The notes beneath the pieces are model-generated. The model worked only from the letters and a program-made list of their open reading frames with translations, did not search any database and was not told the DNA's origin. Of a stretch of 64,000 nucleotides of DNA, positions 8,917-17,252 are shown piece by piece; within the stretch, counting starts at the first letter, position 1, and every line of letters begins with the position of its first letter. Position numbers and translations under genes: made by a program. Source of the DNA: Mycolicibacterium moriokaense (lineage in GTDB: Bacteria > Actinomycetota > Actinomycetes > Mycobacteriales > Mycobacteriaceae). The stretch lies in the NCBI RefSeq assembly GCF_003201655.1, contig NZ_QJJU01000021.1, positions 43,723-107,722 of the forward strand, read 5' to 3'.

Positions 8917-9974
8917 ACTCCTGTCGTTACCCAAGCGGGTTTCTGGTAGACCAGCCAACGCATTTCCACGGGACATTCCTCACGCGGCAGATCGAATACA
9001 TCGCGACCACTGACCCAGTCGGCGTACCAGCTGGTCGGCGGCCATGCACCCCTTGGCAGGTTCGCCATCTCGTACTCGTACACGGAGTCGTCAGAAACGA
9101 GCTGCAGGGGTAAACCGGACGCCGCAGCCGACACCTGTTCATGCGTGAAAATGGTTGTGTAGCACTGCTGTCCGAGTTCGAGCGCGGCACCGTCGGGTAT
9201 GTACCCGGACTTCGGGAGGAAAATGTTGAACACCACACAACCCTCGGCGCCCAGGCACTGGGTAGCCAGCTCGAACACAGCGCGCAGCTGATGCGCCGAT
9301 CGAAAGTCTGAGACCACCTCGGAGAGCAGGATCAGTCGGTAGTCCCGCCGCAGATCGTCGGAGGTGGAGAAGACGTCACGCTCGATGACGCGCACGTTGA
9401 GTGACTCTCGTTCGGCGTCGGCGCGGATGATGTCGGCGAACTTGGGGGTCATCTCCACCACATCGACCGGGTGGCCGCGCCGCGCCAGGGCCAAGGTGTT
9501 TCGTCCCGTTCCTCCGCCGATGTCGAGCACCGGATGCGCCGCGGCATCTGCTGTTTCAGTCGCCAAACTCCACACCCGGGCATCCGGTTCGGTCCCAAAC
9601 AGTGGTGGCTTCCGTGTGCTGATCCAGTTCTCGTAGGCGCCCTCGACCGTCCACCATTCGGCCCTGACGTGGTAGTTGAGGACTGTGCCAACGGGGGCAT
9701 CGAATGTGATCACGATGTTCGACCGCGGCGAGTTCGCGTAGGCCTCTGCCAGTTGGCCCTGCAGCACGTTGCGCACCTGGCCGAGCTGTTCGGCAGTGAA
9801 CGCCCTACCGACGCCAGCGAACAGCGTCTCGCACATCGATACGTATTCATCGATCATGTCCGGCACGGCGGGCAGCGTGATCTCTCCCTTGACCAGCGAC
9901 CGGCGATATAGCCGCCGGGCCAGTGCGTCGCGTTGAACCGTCACATCACCGGATCGCAGAGGCGGTTGCTCCAT
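8901..9974 (-). CDS. SAM-dependent class I methyltransferase with unknown N-terminal domain
   Basis: Protein of 357 residues. Motif I is VLDIGGGTGRNTLALA in the middle, followed by the acidic strand end DVVEMTP and motif IV-like YRLILLSEVV, which places a Rossmann methyltransferase at about residues 145-290. The first 140 residues form a helical region I do not recognise, ending in a conserved-looking WWTVEGAYENWIS. The substrate is unknown. ATG at 9974 is preferred; a TTG three codons upstream is possible. The start lies only 23 nt after the 3' end of tRNA-Cys on the same strand, so the mRNA may be released by tRNA processing. Confidence 0.78.
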   Translation of the reverse strand: MEQPPLRSGDVTVQRDALARRLYRRSLVKGEITLPAVPDMIDEYVSMCETLFAGVGRAFTAEQLGQVRNVLQGQLAEAYANSPRSNIVITFDAPVGTVLNYHVRAEWWTVEGAYENWISTRKPPLFGTEPDARVWSLATETADAAAHPVLDIGGGTGRNTLALARRGHPVDVVEMTPKFADIIRADAERESLNVRVIERDVFSTSDDLRRDYRLILLSEVVSDFRSAHQLRAVFELATQCLGAEGCVVFNIFLPKSGYIPDGAALELGQQCYTTIFTHEQVSAAASGLPLQLVSDDSVYEYEMANLPRGAWPPTSWYADWVSGRDVFDLPREECPVEMRWLVYQKPAWVTTGVGPLP

Positions 9975-9997
9975 CGATTCCAAAGGTAAGCGATGCG

Positions 9998-10068
9998 AGC
10001 GAGTGACGGGATTCGAACCCGTGTAAACGGCTTTGCAGGCCGGTGCCTAGCCACTCAGCCACACCCGC
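9998..10068 (-). tRNA. tRNA-Cys (GCA)
   Basis: Minus-strand cloverleaf of 71 nt. The acceptor GCGGGTG pairs with CACTCGC (one G-U), the anticodon loop is CTGCAAA with anticodon GCA, and the T arm is CGGGTTCGAATCCCG. The discriminator is U, the identity base for bacterial tRNA-Cys. No CCA is encoded. It sits between DUF899 and the methyltransferase, all on the minus strand. Confidence 0.95.
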
Positions 10069-10129
10069 ATCGGGGTATGACAGTGCCAGAGCGGCAGGCA
10101 GCGCCCCAGCCTTTGGCTCGCCATGATCG

Positions 10130-10888
10130 CTACCCGTTCAGTGGCATTCCCGCTGCGACTCCACCCTGCGGCCAACCGGCAGGTGAGTCCTCCCACGGCT
10201 CCTGACGGCCATACGGCGTGAGGTCGAGGAATGGGTACCCAACCGCCGAATGGTCCAGACCGCGCGAGTAAGCGGAATAGGTGTGGAAAACCTCATCGCC
10301 GCGGCGCAGGAACACGCTGGCACCAGGAAAGTCGCCGCGCAGGTCGTCGTCGCTGAAGCCGACGGCGTGCAATTCATCGAGCGACATGTAGTTGTATTCG
10401 ACCGGCGCCCGGTTCGGATCCAGCGTGACGTTGTAGTCGTAGGTGAAGTCGTTGTCGCGCGACGAGTACCACGGGAACGTCCAACCGTGCTGGTCGCGGT
10501 ACCGCGCGATGCTGGCATACGGCGCACGCGAGACACAGGCGAAGGTCACGCCCTTGGCGTTCAGCAGCGCCCGGTCTTTCTGCGTAAACGTCATGTCCGC
10601 GGCGGCGGTGCAGCTCGGACAGCCCTTGTCGATCGCGTCGATCCACATGAAGTGGTGGATGTAGAGCTGCGGACGGCCCTCGAACATGTCACGCAGCCGG
10701 ACCTCGCCCGTGGGCCCCTCGAACACGTAATCCTTCTCCACCTTCACCATTGGTAGCCGGCGCCGCTCCGCGTTCACAGCGTCGCGCAGGTGCGTGACCT
10801 CGCGTTCGCGTGCCAGCAGCTTCTTGCGGGCAGCGAGCCAGTCCTCGCGAGTGGCGATGTCGGGATGGGCGCTGGGAGGTGTGGGCAT
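10130..10888 (-). CDS. DUF899 family thioredoxin-fold protein
   Basis: Cytoplasmic protein of 252 residues. The N-terminal helix MPTPPSAHPDIATREDWLAAR, followed by FEGRPQLYIHHFMW and the CxxC-like GCPSC, is typical of DUF899, a thioredoxin-like family of unknown activity common in actinobacteria and proteobacteria. GCPSC occupies the redox-motif position, so a disulfide or peroxide role is plausible but unproven. ATG at 10888 is preceded by GGAG. It is upstream of tRNA-Cys on the same strand and divergent from mgtC. Confidence 0.87.
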   Translation of the reverse strand: MPTPPSAHPDIATREDWLAARKKLLAREREVTHLRDAVNAERRRLPMVKVEKDYVFEGPTGEVRLRDMFEGRPQLYIHHFMWIDAIDKGCPSCTAAADMTFTQKDRALLNAKGVTFACVSRAPYASIARYRDQHGWTFPWYSSRDNDFTYDYNVTLDPNRAPVEYNYMSLDELHAVGFSDDDLRGDFPGASVFLRRGDEVFHTYSAYSRGLDHSAVGYPFLDLTPYGRQEPWEDSPAGWPQGGVAAGMPLNG

Positions 10889-10966
10889 GGGTTTCTCCTA
10901 ACGAATAGGCGTCAGATGTATGGACTTCGCGCCGCGCCGAAACTGATCGGTGGTTAATTTGTTGGC

Positions 10967-11695
10967 ATGCAACTCTGGCTGGCCGATCCGCCGTTCTTCG
11001 GCGGCCCGGGGCAGGGCACGCGTCAAGTCATCGAGCTCTTCGCCGCCTTCGCCCTGACGTCGTTGATCGGCATGGAGCGCGAGATCCAGGGCAAGAGCGC
11101 CGGGGTTCGCACCCAAACCATCGTCGGCACGGCGGCCGCGCTCATCCTGCTCGTCAGCAAGTACGGCTTCACCGATGTGCTGCAGGACAACCTAGTCGTC
11201 GTCGACCCGTCCCGCGTTGCGGCTCAAATCGTCTCGGGTATCGGCTTTCTCGGCGCAGGCATCATCATATTCCGCCGCGGTTCGGTGCACGGGCTGACGA
11301 CCGCGGCGGCGGTGTGGGAGTCTGCCGCCATCGGCATGGCGGCGGGGGCAGGCCTGCTGTTACTGGCCGTTGTCGTGACCGCGATGCACTTCCTCATCAT
11401 CGTCGGCTTCTTCCCCCTGGCGAGACGACTGTCAGCCCGGTTGAGCGGGTCGGTGACCATGCACGTCACCTACGAAGAGGGCCGCGGTGTGATGAGTGGC
11501 CTCCTCCAGACCTGCGAGGGGCGCCAATGGCAGCTCGCCGACCTGGCCGCCGACGCCGCTTCAGAGCACATCGCCGCAGGAAGTTCCGGCGTGATGCTTA
11601 CGCTGTCGGGCAGGGGCATTCTTGCCGCGCCGACGGTGCTGGCCGGCATCGAGGGCGTGACGGCAATCCATCAGCTCGACGACGAGCCCGACTAG
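10967..11695 (+). CDS. MgtC/SapB family membrane protein
   Basis: Protein of 242 residues. The hydrophobic N-terminal half has the MgtC signature: IGMEREIQGKSAGVRTQTIVG, then GIGFLGAGIIIF and GLTTAAAVW, with four to five membrane segments. A soluble ACT-like C-terminal domain of about 80 residues follows. MgtC proteins are associated with growth at low magnesium and intracellular survival in several pathogens; function here is by family only. There is no clear ribosome site before ATG 10967. The stop overlaps the GTG of the nucleosidase by one base (TAGTG), which implies translational coupling. Confidence 0.88.
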   Translation: MQLWLADPPFFGGPGQGTRQVIELFAAFALTSLIGMEREIQGKSAGVRTQTIVGTAAALILLVSKYGFTDVLQDNLVVVDPSRVAAQIVSGIGFLGAGIIIFRRGSVHGLTTAAAVWESAAIGMAAGAGLLLLAVVVTAMHFLIIVGFFPLARRLSARLSGSVTMHVTYEEGRGVMSGLLQTCEGRQWQLADLAADAASEHIAAGSSGVMLTLSGRGILAAPTVLAGIEGVTAIHQLDDEPD

Positions 11696-12411
11696 TGACC
11701 ATCGGGCTGATCTGCGCGATCCCTCAGGAACTCGCACACCTGCGCGCCGCGCTCGCCGACGCTCACAGCGAAGCGGCTGCGCACACGGTCTTCGACACCG
11801 GCACGATCGACGGCTACGACGTGGTGCTCGCCGGCTCTGGGATGGGCAAGGTCAATGCCGCGCTCGTCACCACACTGCTGGCCGACCGATTCGGCTGCCG
11901 CACAGTCGTTTTCTCCGGAGTGGCAGGCGGGCTGGACCCGAAACTGTCCATCGGCGACGTCGTGGTCGCCGACCTCGTGATTCAGCACGATGCAGGCGTG
12001 CTCGAGGACGAGCGCGTGCGGACTTATCAGCCTGGCCATGCCCCAATCATCAACCCAACAGATCGACTCGGATATCCGGCCGATCCCGAACTGCTCGCTC
12101 GCGTGAAGGAACGGCTGGCGGGGATCTCAGTCCCCGGTCAAATCGTCTACGGCACAGTGCTGTCCGGCGATCAGTACCTGAACTGCGAGACCACGCGCGA
12201 ACGGCTGCGGCGTGAGTTGGGCGGGCAGGCGATCGAGATGGAAGGTGGTGCCGTCGCGCAGGTGTGCGAAGCGTTCGGTATCCCCTGGCTTGTCATCCGC
12301 GCATTGTCCGACCTCGCGGGCGGCAACGCACTCTTCGACTTCACGACTTTCGTCGATCAGGCCGCCGCGGCCTCGGCTACGATCCTGCGTCGCTTGCTGC
12401 CCGTGCTCTGA
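11695..12411 (+). CDS. mtn: 5'-methylthioadenosine/S-adenosylhomocysteine nucleosidase
   Basis: Cleaves MTA and SAH to adenine and the thioribose product in the methionine salvage and SAM by-product pathway; cytoplasmic, 238 residues. Starting at GTG 11695, the general acid/base Glu12 falls in CAIPQE, GVAGG forms the phosphorylase-fold loop, EMEGGAVAQV carries the substrate-binding glutamate and RALSDLAG the catalytic aspartate. These correspond in order to Glu12, Glu174 and Asp197 of the E. coli enzyme. It is translationally coupled to the MgtC gene. Its 3' end overlaps the convergent MFS gene by 35 nt. Confidence 0.92.
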   Translation: MTIGLICAIPQELAHLRAALADAHSEAAAHTVFDTGTIDGYDVVLAGSGMGKVNAALVTTLLADRFGCRTVVFSGVAGGLDPKLSIGDVVVADLVIQHDAGVLEDERVRTYQPGHAPIINPTDRLGYPADPELLARVKERLAGISVPGQIVYGTVLSGDQYLNCETTRERLRRELGGQAIEMEGGAVAQVCEAFGIPWLVIRALSDLAGGNALFDFTTFVDQAAAASATILRRLLPVL

Positions 12412-13786
12412 ACGACGCGATGAAGCCCGCGGCCGCCAGCAGGGCGAAGACTGCGAACGCCCAGCGCGCGGGAGCCGCATCGCCCGTATCGGTCATGTTG
12501 ACCACGACACCCGCCAGTCCCGCGCCGAAGGCGCCGCAGATCAGCTGGACAGTGTTGATGGCAGCGGCCGCCGCCGGACCCTCGGCTGGATCGTCCACAC
12601 AACCCATCGCCCACGCCGAAAGGTGCGGCCACGCGATGCCCACCCCGGTACCGGTGATCAGCAGCGCCACCGCCCAGCCCGCGACGAGCCCGATCGATGC
12701 GTCGTCGAACTGGGTCAACGCCGCGATCGTCAGCCCGATGGCCATAACCAGCGGCGCGACGGCGACGGTCCAACCGATCACCCGACTGCTGCGCAGTGAG
12801 GCGCTGCCGATCTCGCCAACAGTCCAGCCGATCGCCAGCCCGGCGCCCAGAAACCCCGCCGCCACAGGCGTCAGGTGGGCCAGCCGCTGGCCGAACAGCG
12901 GAACGTACATGTCGACCATCGTTGCGGCCATCAGCACGCCGAGCGTGAGGTAGATCCACTTCAACGGGCCGGACCCGAATGTGCTGGGCGGCAGCACCGC
13001 CGCGGGCAGCCGTCGGTCGACGTACACGAACGCCGCGACCAGTACGGCGCCCAGCGCAAGCAACGCGCCCGTCCCTCGGACGTCGTGCGGGATGCCTGCC
13101 ACGCTGACGGACAGCGCAGCCGCGCCAAGCAACAGCAGAGACCACACCGGGACCGATATGCGGACGGGATCGTTGCGCTCGGCGTCTCCCCTCGCGGGCA
13201 ACACGATCGGCACCAGCAGGGCCATAGCGGCGGTCAGGATCACCAGCATACCGAATGCCCAACGCCACGAACCGAATTGGGAGAACAGGCCACCGGCAGC
13301 CGGGCCGAGCAGTGTACCGACTCCCCACATCGCCGACACCAATGCGGACGCCTTGGTCCACAAGGAGCTGGGCAGCGCTGTGTTGATGACTGCGTATCCC
13401 AAGCCTGCGAGAAGGCCGCCTGCCGCGCCCTGGACCGTGCGGCCCAACAACATGATCTCCATCGTTGGCGCCACCGCGCACGCCAGGCTACCCACCCCGA
13501 ACACGCTCAGCCCCAACAGATATGACCACCGCGGCCCCAGCCGAGTCAACAGCGCGTGGACAGTGGTCGCAGCCACCACCGACGCGACCAGATACACCGT
13601 CGTCACCCACGCATAGAACCGCTGACCGCCGATGTCGGCGACGGCGCTGGGCATCAGGCTGATGGTGAGAAACTCGTTGGTCGCATACAGCGCCACACCG
13701 CCGGCCAGCACGGTGGAGGCCCCAAGATCCTTCGGGCCCAACAGCTCACGCCAGCTGCCCGTGGTTATCGCCGCGGTATCGGTCAC
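12377..13786 (-). CDS. MFS transporter, drug-efflux type (Rv1634-like)
   Basis: Multi-pass exporter of 469 residues with about 14 hydrophobic segments. The N-terminal part contains YATNEFLTISLMPSAVADIG, GRTVQGAAGGLLAGLGYA (antiporter motif C region) and the SALVSAMWGVGTLLGP motif. The substrate is not predictable; Rv1634 is annotated as a possible drug efflux protein. GTG at 13786 (VTDTAAITTGSWRELL) was chosen because it matches the Rv1634 N-terminus I recall; a TTG at 13807 is an alternative. It lies 48 nt downstream of uvrB on the same strand, so it may share its transcript. Confidence 0.87.
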   Translation of the reverse strand: MTDTAAITTGSWRELLGPKDLGASTVLAGGVALYATNEFLTISLMPSAVADIGGQRFYAWVTTVYLVASVVAATTVHALLTRLGPRWSYLLGLSVFGVGSLACAVAPTMEIMLLGRTVQGAAGGLLAGLGYAVINTALPSSLWTKASALVSAMWGVGTLLGPAAGGLFSQFGSWRWAFGMLVILTAAMALLVPIVLPARGDAERNDPVRISVPVWSLLLLGAAALSVSVAGIPHDVRGTGALLALGAVLVAAFVYVDRRLPAAVLPPSTFGSGPLKWIYLTLGVLMAATMVDMYVPLFGQRLAHLTPVAAGFLGAGLAIGWTVGEIGSASLRSSRVIGWTVAVAPLVMAIGLTIAALTQFDDASIGLVAGWAVALLITGTGVGIAWPHLSAWAMGCVDDPAEGPAAAAAINTVQLICGAFGAGLAGVVVNMTDTGDAAPARWAFAVFALLAAAGFIASFRARAASDAGS

Positions 13787-13834
13787 GTCGTCACCGTACG
13801 AGCTCAACCTTTATTGAGGTCAAGCCCGGCGCGG

Positions 13835-15985
13835 TCACTTCAGACCCGCGGCGTCCATGCCGCGCAGTTCCTTCTTCAGGTCATGAATCTCGTCGCGGAT
13901 CCGTGCCGCGAGCTCGAACTGGAGGTCGCGCGCGGCGGCCATCATCTGCTCAGTTAGATCTCTGATGAGATCGGCCAATTCGGCGCGCGGCATGTTGGTG
14001 GTGTCGCGGCCCTCGATGATGCCTGCGCTGACCGCACGTCCTGGCTCACCCTGAGCGCGACGGCCACGCGACGAGTTGCGGCCCGAACCGCCCACCTCGA
14101 CATCGTCGGCTTCGCGATAGACCTGATCGAGAATGTCAGCGATTTTCTTGCGCAGCGGCTTCGGGTCGATGCCGTGCTCCAGGTTGTAGGCGACCTGCTT
14201 GGCGCGTCGGCGGTCGGTCTCATCGATGGCCTCGCGCATCGAGTCGGTGATCTTGTCGGCGTACATGTGCACTTCGCCGGACACGTTTCGGGCGGCGCGG
14301 CCGATGGTCTGGATGAGGCTTCGCGCTGACCGCAGAAAGCCCTCCTTGTCCGCATCCAGGATCGACACCAGCGACACCTCTGGCAGGTCGAGACCCTCCC
14401 GCAGCAGGTTGATTCCAACGAGCACGTCGTAATCGCCGAGCCGCAGTTGCCGCAGCAGTTCGACCCGGCGGAGCGTGTCAACCTCCGAATGCAGGTAGCG
14501 CACCCGGATACCCAGCTCGAGTAGGTAGTCGGTGAGGTCCTCGGCCATTTTCTTGGTCAGCGTGGTGACCAGGACCCGCTCGTTGAGTTCGGTTCGCTTG
14601 CGAATCTCGCCGATCAGATCGTCGATCTGGCCCTTGGTGGACTTGACGACGATCTGTGGATCGACCAGTCCGGTCGGGCGGATCACCTGCTCGACGAACT
14701 CCCCCGCGGTCTGGCTGAGCTCATAGGGTCCTGGTGTCGCCGAGAGGTACACCGTCTGCCCGATCCGGTCGGCGAACTCCTCCCACGTCAGCGGACGGTT
14801 ATCGACAGCCGACGGCAGGCGGAAGCCGAAATCGACCAGGTTGCGCTTGCGCGACATATCGCCCTCGTACATGCCGCCGATCTGGGGCACCGTCACGTGC
14901 GACTCGTCGATGACGAGCAAGAAGTCTTCGGGGAAGTAGTCCAGCAGCGTCGCAGGCGCGGAGCCCGCCGGGCGGGCATCGATGTGCCGCGAGTAGTTCT
15001 CGATACCCGAGCAGAACCCGACCTGGCGCATCATCTCGACGTCGTAGTTGGTCCGCATCCGCAGCCGCTGCGCCTCCAGCAGCTTGCCCTGGCCTTCCAG
15101 CTCGGCCAGCCGCTCCTCGAGTTCCTGCTCGATGGTGGAGATCGCATGCGCCATGCGCTCCGGACCTGCGACGTAATGGGTGGCCGGGAAGACCCTTAGC
15201 GAGTCGACCTTGCGTACGACGTCGCCGGTCAGCGGGTGCATGTAGTAGAGCGCCTCGATCTCGTCGCCGAAGTACTCGATGCGGACCGCCAGTTCCTCGT
15301 ATGACGGGATGATCTCGACGGTGTCGCCGCGGACCCGGAACGACCCGCGGGTGAATGCCATGTCGTTGCGGGTGTACTGCACATCGACCAGGAGCCGCAG
15401 CAGCCCGTCCCGCGGAACCTCGTCACCGACGTTGAGCTCTACCGAACGGTCCAGATAGGACTGCGGGGTGCCGAGGCCGTAGATGCAGGACACGGACGCG
15501 ACCACAACCACGTCGCGGCGCGAGAGCAGGCTCGACGTCGCGGAGTGACGCAGCCGCTCCACGTCGTCGTTGATCGAGCTGTCCTTCTCGATGTAGGTGT
15601 CGGTCTGCGCGATATACGCCTCAGGCTGGTAGTAGTCGTAATACGACACGAAGTACTCAACGGCGTTGTGCGGCAACATCTCTCGCAGCTCGTTGGCGAG
15701 CTGGGCGGCCAGTGTCTTGTTGGGAGCCATCACCAATGTTGGCCGTTGCAGCCGCTCGATGAGCCACGCTGTAGTGGCCGACTTGCCGGTGCCGGTGGCG
15801 CCAAGCAGCACGATGTCGTGCTCCCCCGCCTGGATCCGTCGCTCCAGCTCCTCGATGGCTGCCGGCTGATCCCCGGCCGGCTCGTGCTCGCTGACCACCT
15901 CGAAGCGACCGCCAACCCGGACGATGTCGTCGACGGCGCGGTACTCCGAGTGCGCAAGCACGGGATGTTCGGTAGCGAAAGCCAT
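13835..15985 (-). CDS. uvrB: UvrABC excinuclease subunit B
   Basis: Damage-verification helicase of nucleotide excision repair, loaded by UvrA. The 716 residues hold Walker A GATGTGKSA (about 62-70), the DNA-wedging beta-hairpin region SYYDYYQPEAYI, helicase motifs including DESH and TIGRAARN, and a C-terminal UVR domain (ELAARIRDEIHDLKKEL) that contacts UvrC. ATG at 15985 (MAFATEHPVLAHSEYR) is the expected mycobacterial N-terminus; the frame stays open to 16111 but that extension is not homologous. M. tuberculosis UvrB is 698 residues. The gene is divergent from DUF402. Confidence 0.97.
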   Translation of the reverse strand: MAFATEHPVLAHSEYRAVDDIVRVGGRFEVVSEHEPAGDQPAAIEELERRIQAGEHDIVLLGATGTGKSATTAWLIERLQRPTLVMAPNKTLAAQLANELREMLPHNAVEYFVSYYDYYQPEAYIAQTDTYIEKDSSINDDVERLRHSATSSLLSRRDVVVVASVSCIYGLGTPQSYLDRSVELNVGDEVPRDGLLRLLVDVQYTRNDMAFTRGSFRVRGDTVEIIPSYEELAVRIEYFGDEIEALYYMHPLTGDVVRKVDSLRVFPATHYVAGPERMAHAISTIEQELEERLAELEGQGKLLEAQRLRMRTNYDVEMMRQVGFCSGIENYSRHIDARPAGSAPATLLDYFPEDFLLVIDESHVTVPQIGGMYEGDMSRKRNLVDFGFRLPSAVDNRPLTWEEFADRIGQTVYLSATPGPYELSQTAGEFVEQVIRPTGLVDPQIVVKSTKGQIDDLIGEIRKRTELNERVLVTTLTKKMAEDLTDYLLELGIRVRYLHSEVDTLRRVELLRQLRLGDYDVLVGINLLREGLDLPEVSLVSILDADKEGFLRSARSLIQTIGRAARNVSGEVHMYADKITDSMREAIDETDRRRAKQVAYNLEHGIDPKPLRKKIADILDQVYREADDVEVGGSGRNSSRGRRAQGEPGRAVSAGIIEGRDTTNMPRAELADLIRDLTEQMMAAARDLQFELAARIRDEIHDLKKELRGMDAAGLK

Positions 15986-16013
15986 ATTCACCAGGGTAGA
16001 ACCCGTCACCGAC

Positions 16014-16565
16014 ATGTTCTGTTCCAGCGCCACTATCCTTGAGCGCATCCACGCTCCGAAGCACGAAACGTTCGACCTGCTGGCCCGCACCAACACCGAT
16101 CCGAAGGGCATCGTGCGGGCCGTGGACGTCTACACCGTCGAGCCGTGGGGCCTGTATATGGCGCGGCCGACACCCGGCAGGGCCCAATTCCACTACATGG
16201 AGTCGTGGCTGCTGCCATCGCTCGGGCTCCGGGCGACGGTGTTCCATTTCAACCCCGGCCACGAACTCGACCAGGACTACTACCTGGACGTCGGCCGGTA
16301 TAGGCCGGGCGCGAAGGCATGGCACTCCGAGGACCACTACCTGGATCTCGTCGTGCGGACCGGTGCAGGCGTCGAGCTGTCCGATGTCGACGAGCTGCTG
16401 ACCGCCGTACGCCACGGCCTGCTCACCCCGGAAGACGGCGAGCAAGCGGTGCAGACGGCCGTCGCCGCGATCGACGGCCTTTCTCGGCACGACTACGACC
16501 TCGACCGGTGGCTCGCGGGCAACGGCATGGCACTGAGCTGGCGCGTCGGGCGCCAACCGGCCTGA
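16014..16565 (+). CDS. DUF402 domain protein (Rv1632c-like)
   Basis: Cytoplasmic protein of about 183 residues. The core PWGLYMARPTPGRAQFHYMESWLLP and DVGRY.PGAKAWHSEDHYLDLVV belongs to DUF402, a fold shared with nucleoside phosphate phosphatases. Rv1632c sits at the same place next to uvrB. The start is uncertain. ATG 16014 leaves only 28 bp between the divergent uvrB and this start. The Rv1632c N-terminus aligns nearer to IHAPKHETFDLL around 16046, where no ATG, GTG or TTG exists in frame. Function unknown. Confidence 0.72.
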   Translation: MFCSSATILERIHAPKHETFDLLARTNTDPKGIVRAVDVYTVEPWGLYMARPTPGRAQFHYMESWLLPSLGLRATVFHFNPGHELDQDYYLDVGRYRPGAKAWHSEDHYLDLVVRTGAGVELSDVDELLTAVRHGLLTPEDGEQAVQTAVAAIDGLSRHDYDLDRWLAGNGMALSWRVGRQPA

Positions 16566-16582
16566 CCAGCACCTCAGGTCGG

Positions 16583-16602
16583 GTAACGGTTGGCTTCGTT
16601 AC
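16583..16602 (+). terminator. Weak hairpin after DUF402
   Basis: GTAACG at 16583-16588 pairs with CGTTAC at 16597-16602 around an 8-nt loop, 18 nt after the DUF402 stop. It has no T-tract and only six pairs, so it is a tentative call. Confidence 0.25.
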
Positions 16603-16676
16603 GTCGATGATCTTGTGATGACAAATAACCGCAGGTCACTCGGCAACGATGTGCTTCCGACTCGGCGAGGGTTGTA

Positions 16677-17249
16677 ATGTCGGCTGTCATGAGCTCGACC
16701 AAGCGTGGATGGCTTGCGATCGCTGCGTTTGCAGTGGTCGGAGCCACTGTGCAGTTAAGTCCGGCGACGGCACTTGCCGATCCGAATGCCGGACCGCAGA
16801 CCGAGGTAGCGCCGCCGCCCGGCGATCAGCTGCAGCACAACGTCACCTATCGAGCACGCGCGGACGGCACATCCCGGGGAGCGGTGGTCGCGTACAAGAT
16901 CGACGACACAAACGTCAACAGCGAACAGCCGACACTGCTGCCGGGAAGCACGTTCGAGGTGAACACGGTCCTCGCCGACCCCAAGCAGGCGGGCATGGAA
17001 CTGTCCATCCAGTGGCCGTATGGATCGAACCTGCACTGCGAGATCCTCGTCGACGACCAGATCACGGCGCAGGCCGATCAGTTCATCGCCCCGCGGTTGC
17101 TTCACCCCAAGGATGACCCGCTCTACGGTGTCATCCAATGTGGCGCCCCGCTGGACACACCTATCGGCGGTGAAACCGCCGTACCTGCCAACCCGGCGGC
17201 AGCGACCCCGGCCGCTCCCGCGGCTCCTGCGCCGCCACCCGCTGCCTGA
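16677..17249 (+). CDS. Secreted protein of unknown function
   Basis: Protein of 190 residues. It has a Sec signal peptide, KRGWLAIAAFAVVGATVQLSP, and a likely signal peptidase I site at ALA-DP (about residue 35). The mature domain of about 115 residues has two Cys (LHCEIL and IQCGAP) that may form a disulfide. The tail is low-complexity Ala/Pro. The size and layout are those of small exported mycobacterial proteins, but I do not recognise the family. ATG 16677 follows GCGAGGG; ATG 16689 is an alternative. It is convergent with coaE, 3 nt apart. Confidence 0.75.
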   Translation: MSAVMSSTKRGWLAIAAFAVVGATVQLSPATALADPNAGPQTEVAPPPGDQLQHNVTYRARADGTSRGAVVAYKIDDTNVNSEQPTLLPGSTFEVNTVLADPKQAGMELSIQWPYGSNLHCEILVDDQITAQADQFIAPRLLHPKDDPLYGVIQCGAPLDTPIGGETAVPANPAAATPAAPAAPAPPPAA

Positions 17250-17252
17250 CGG

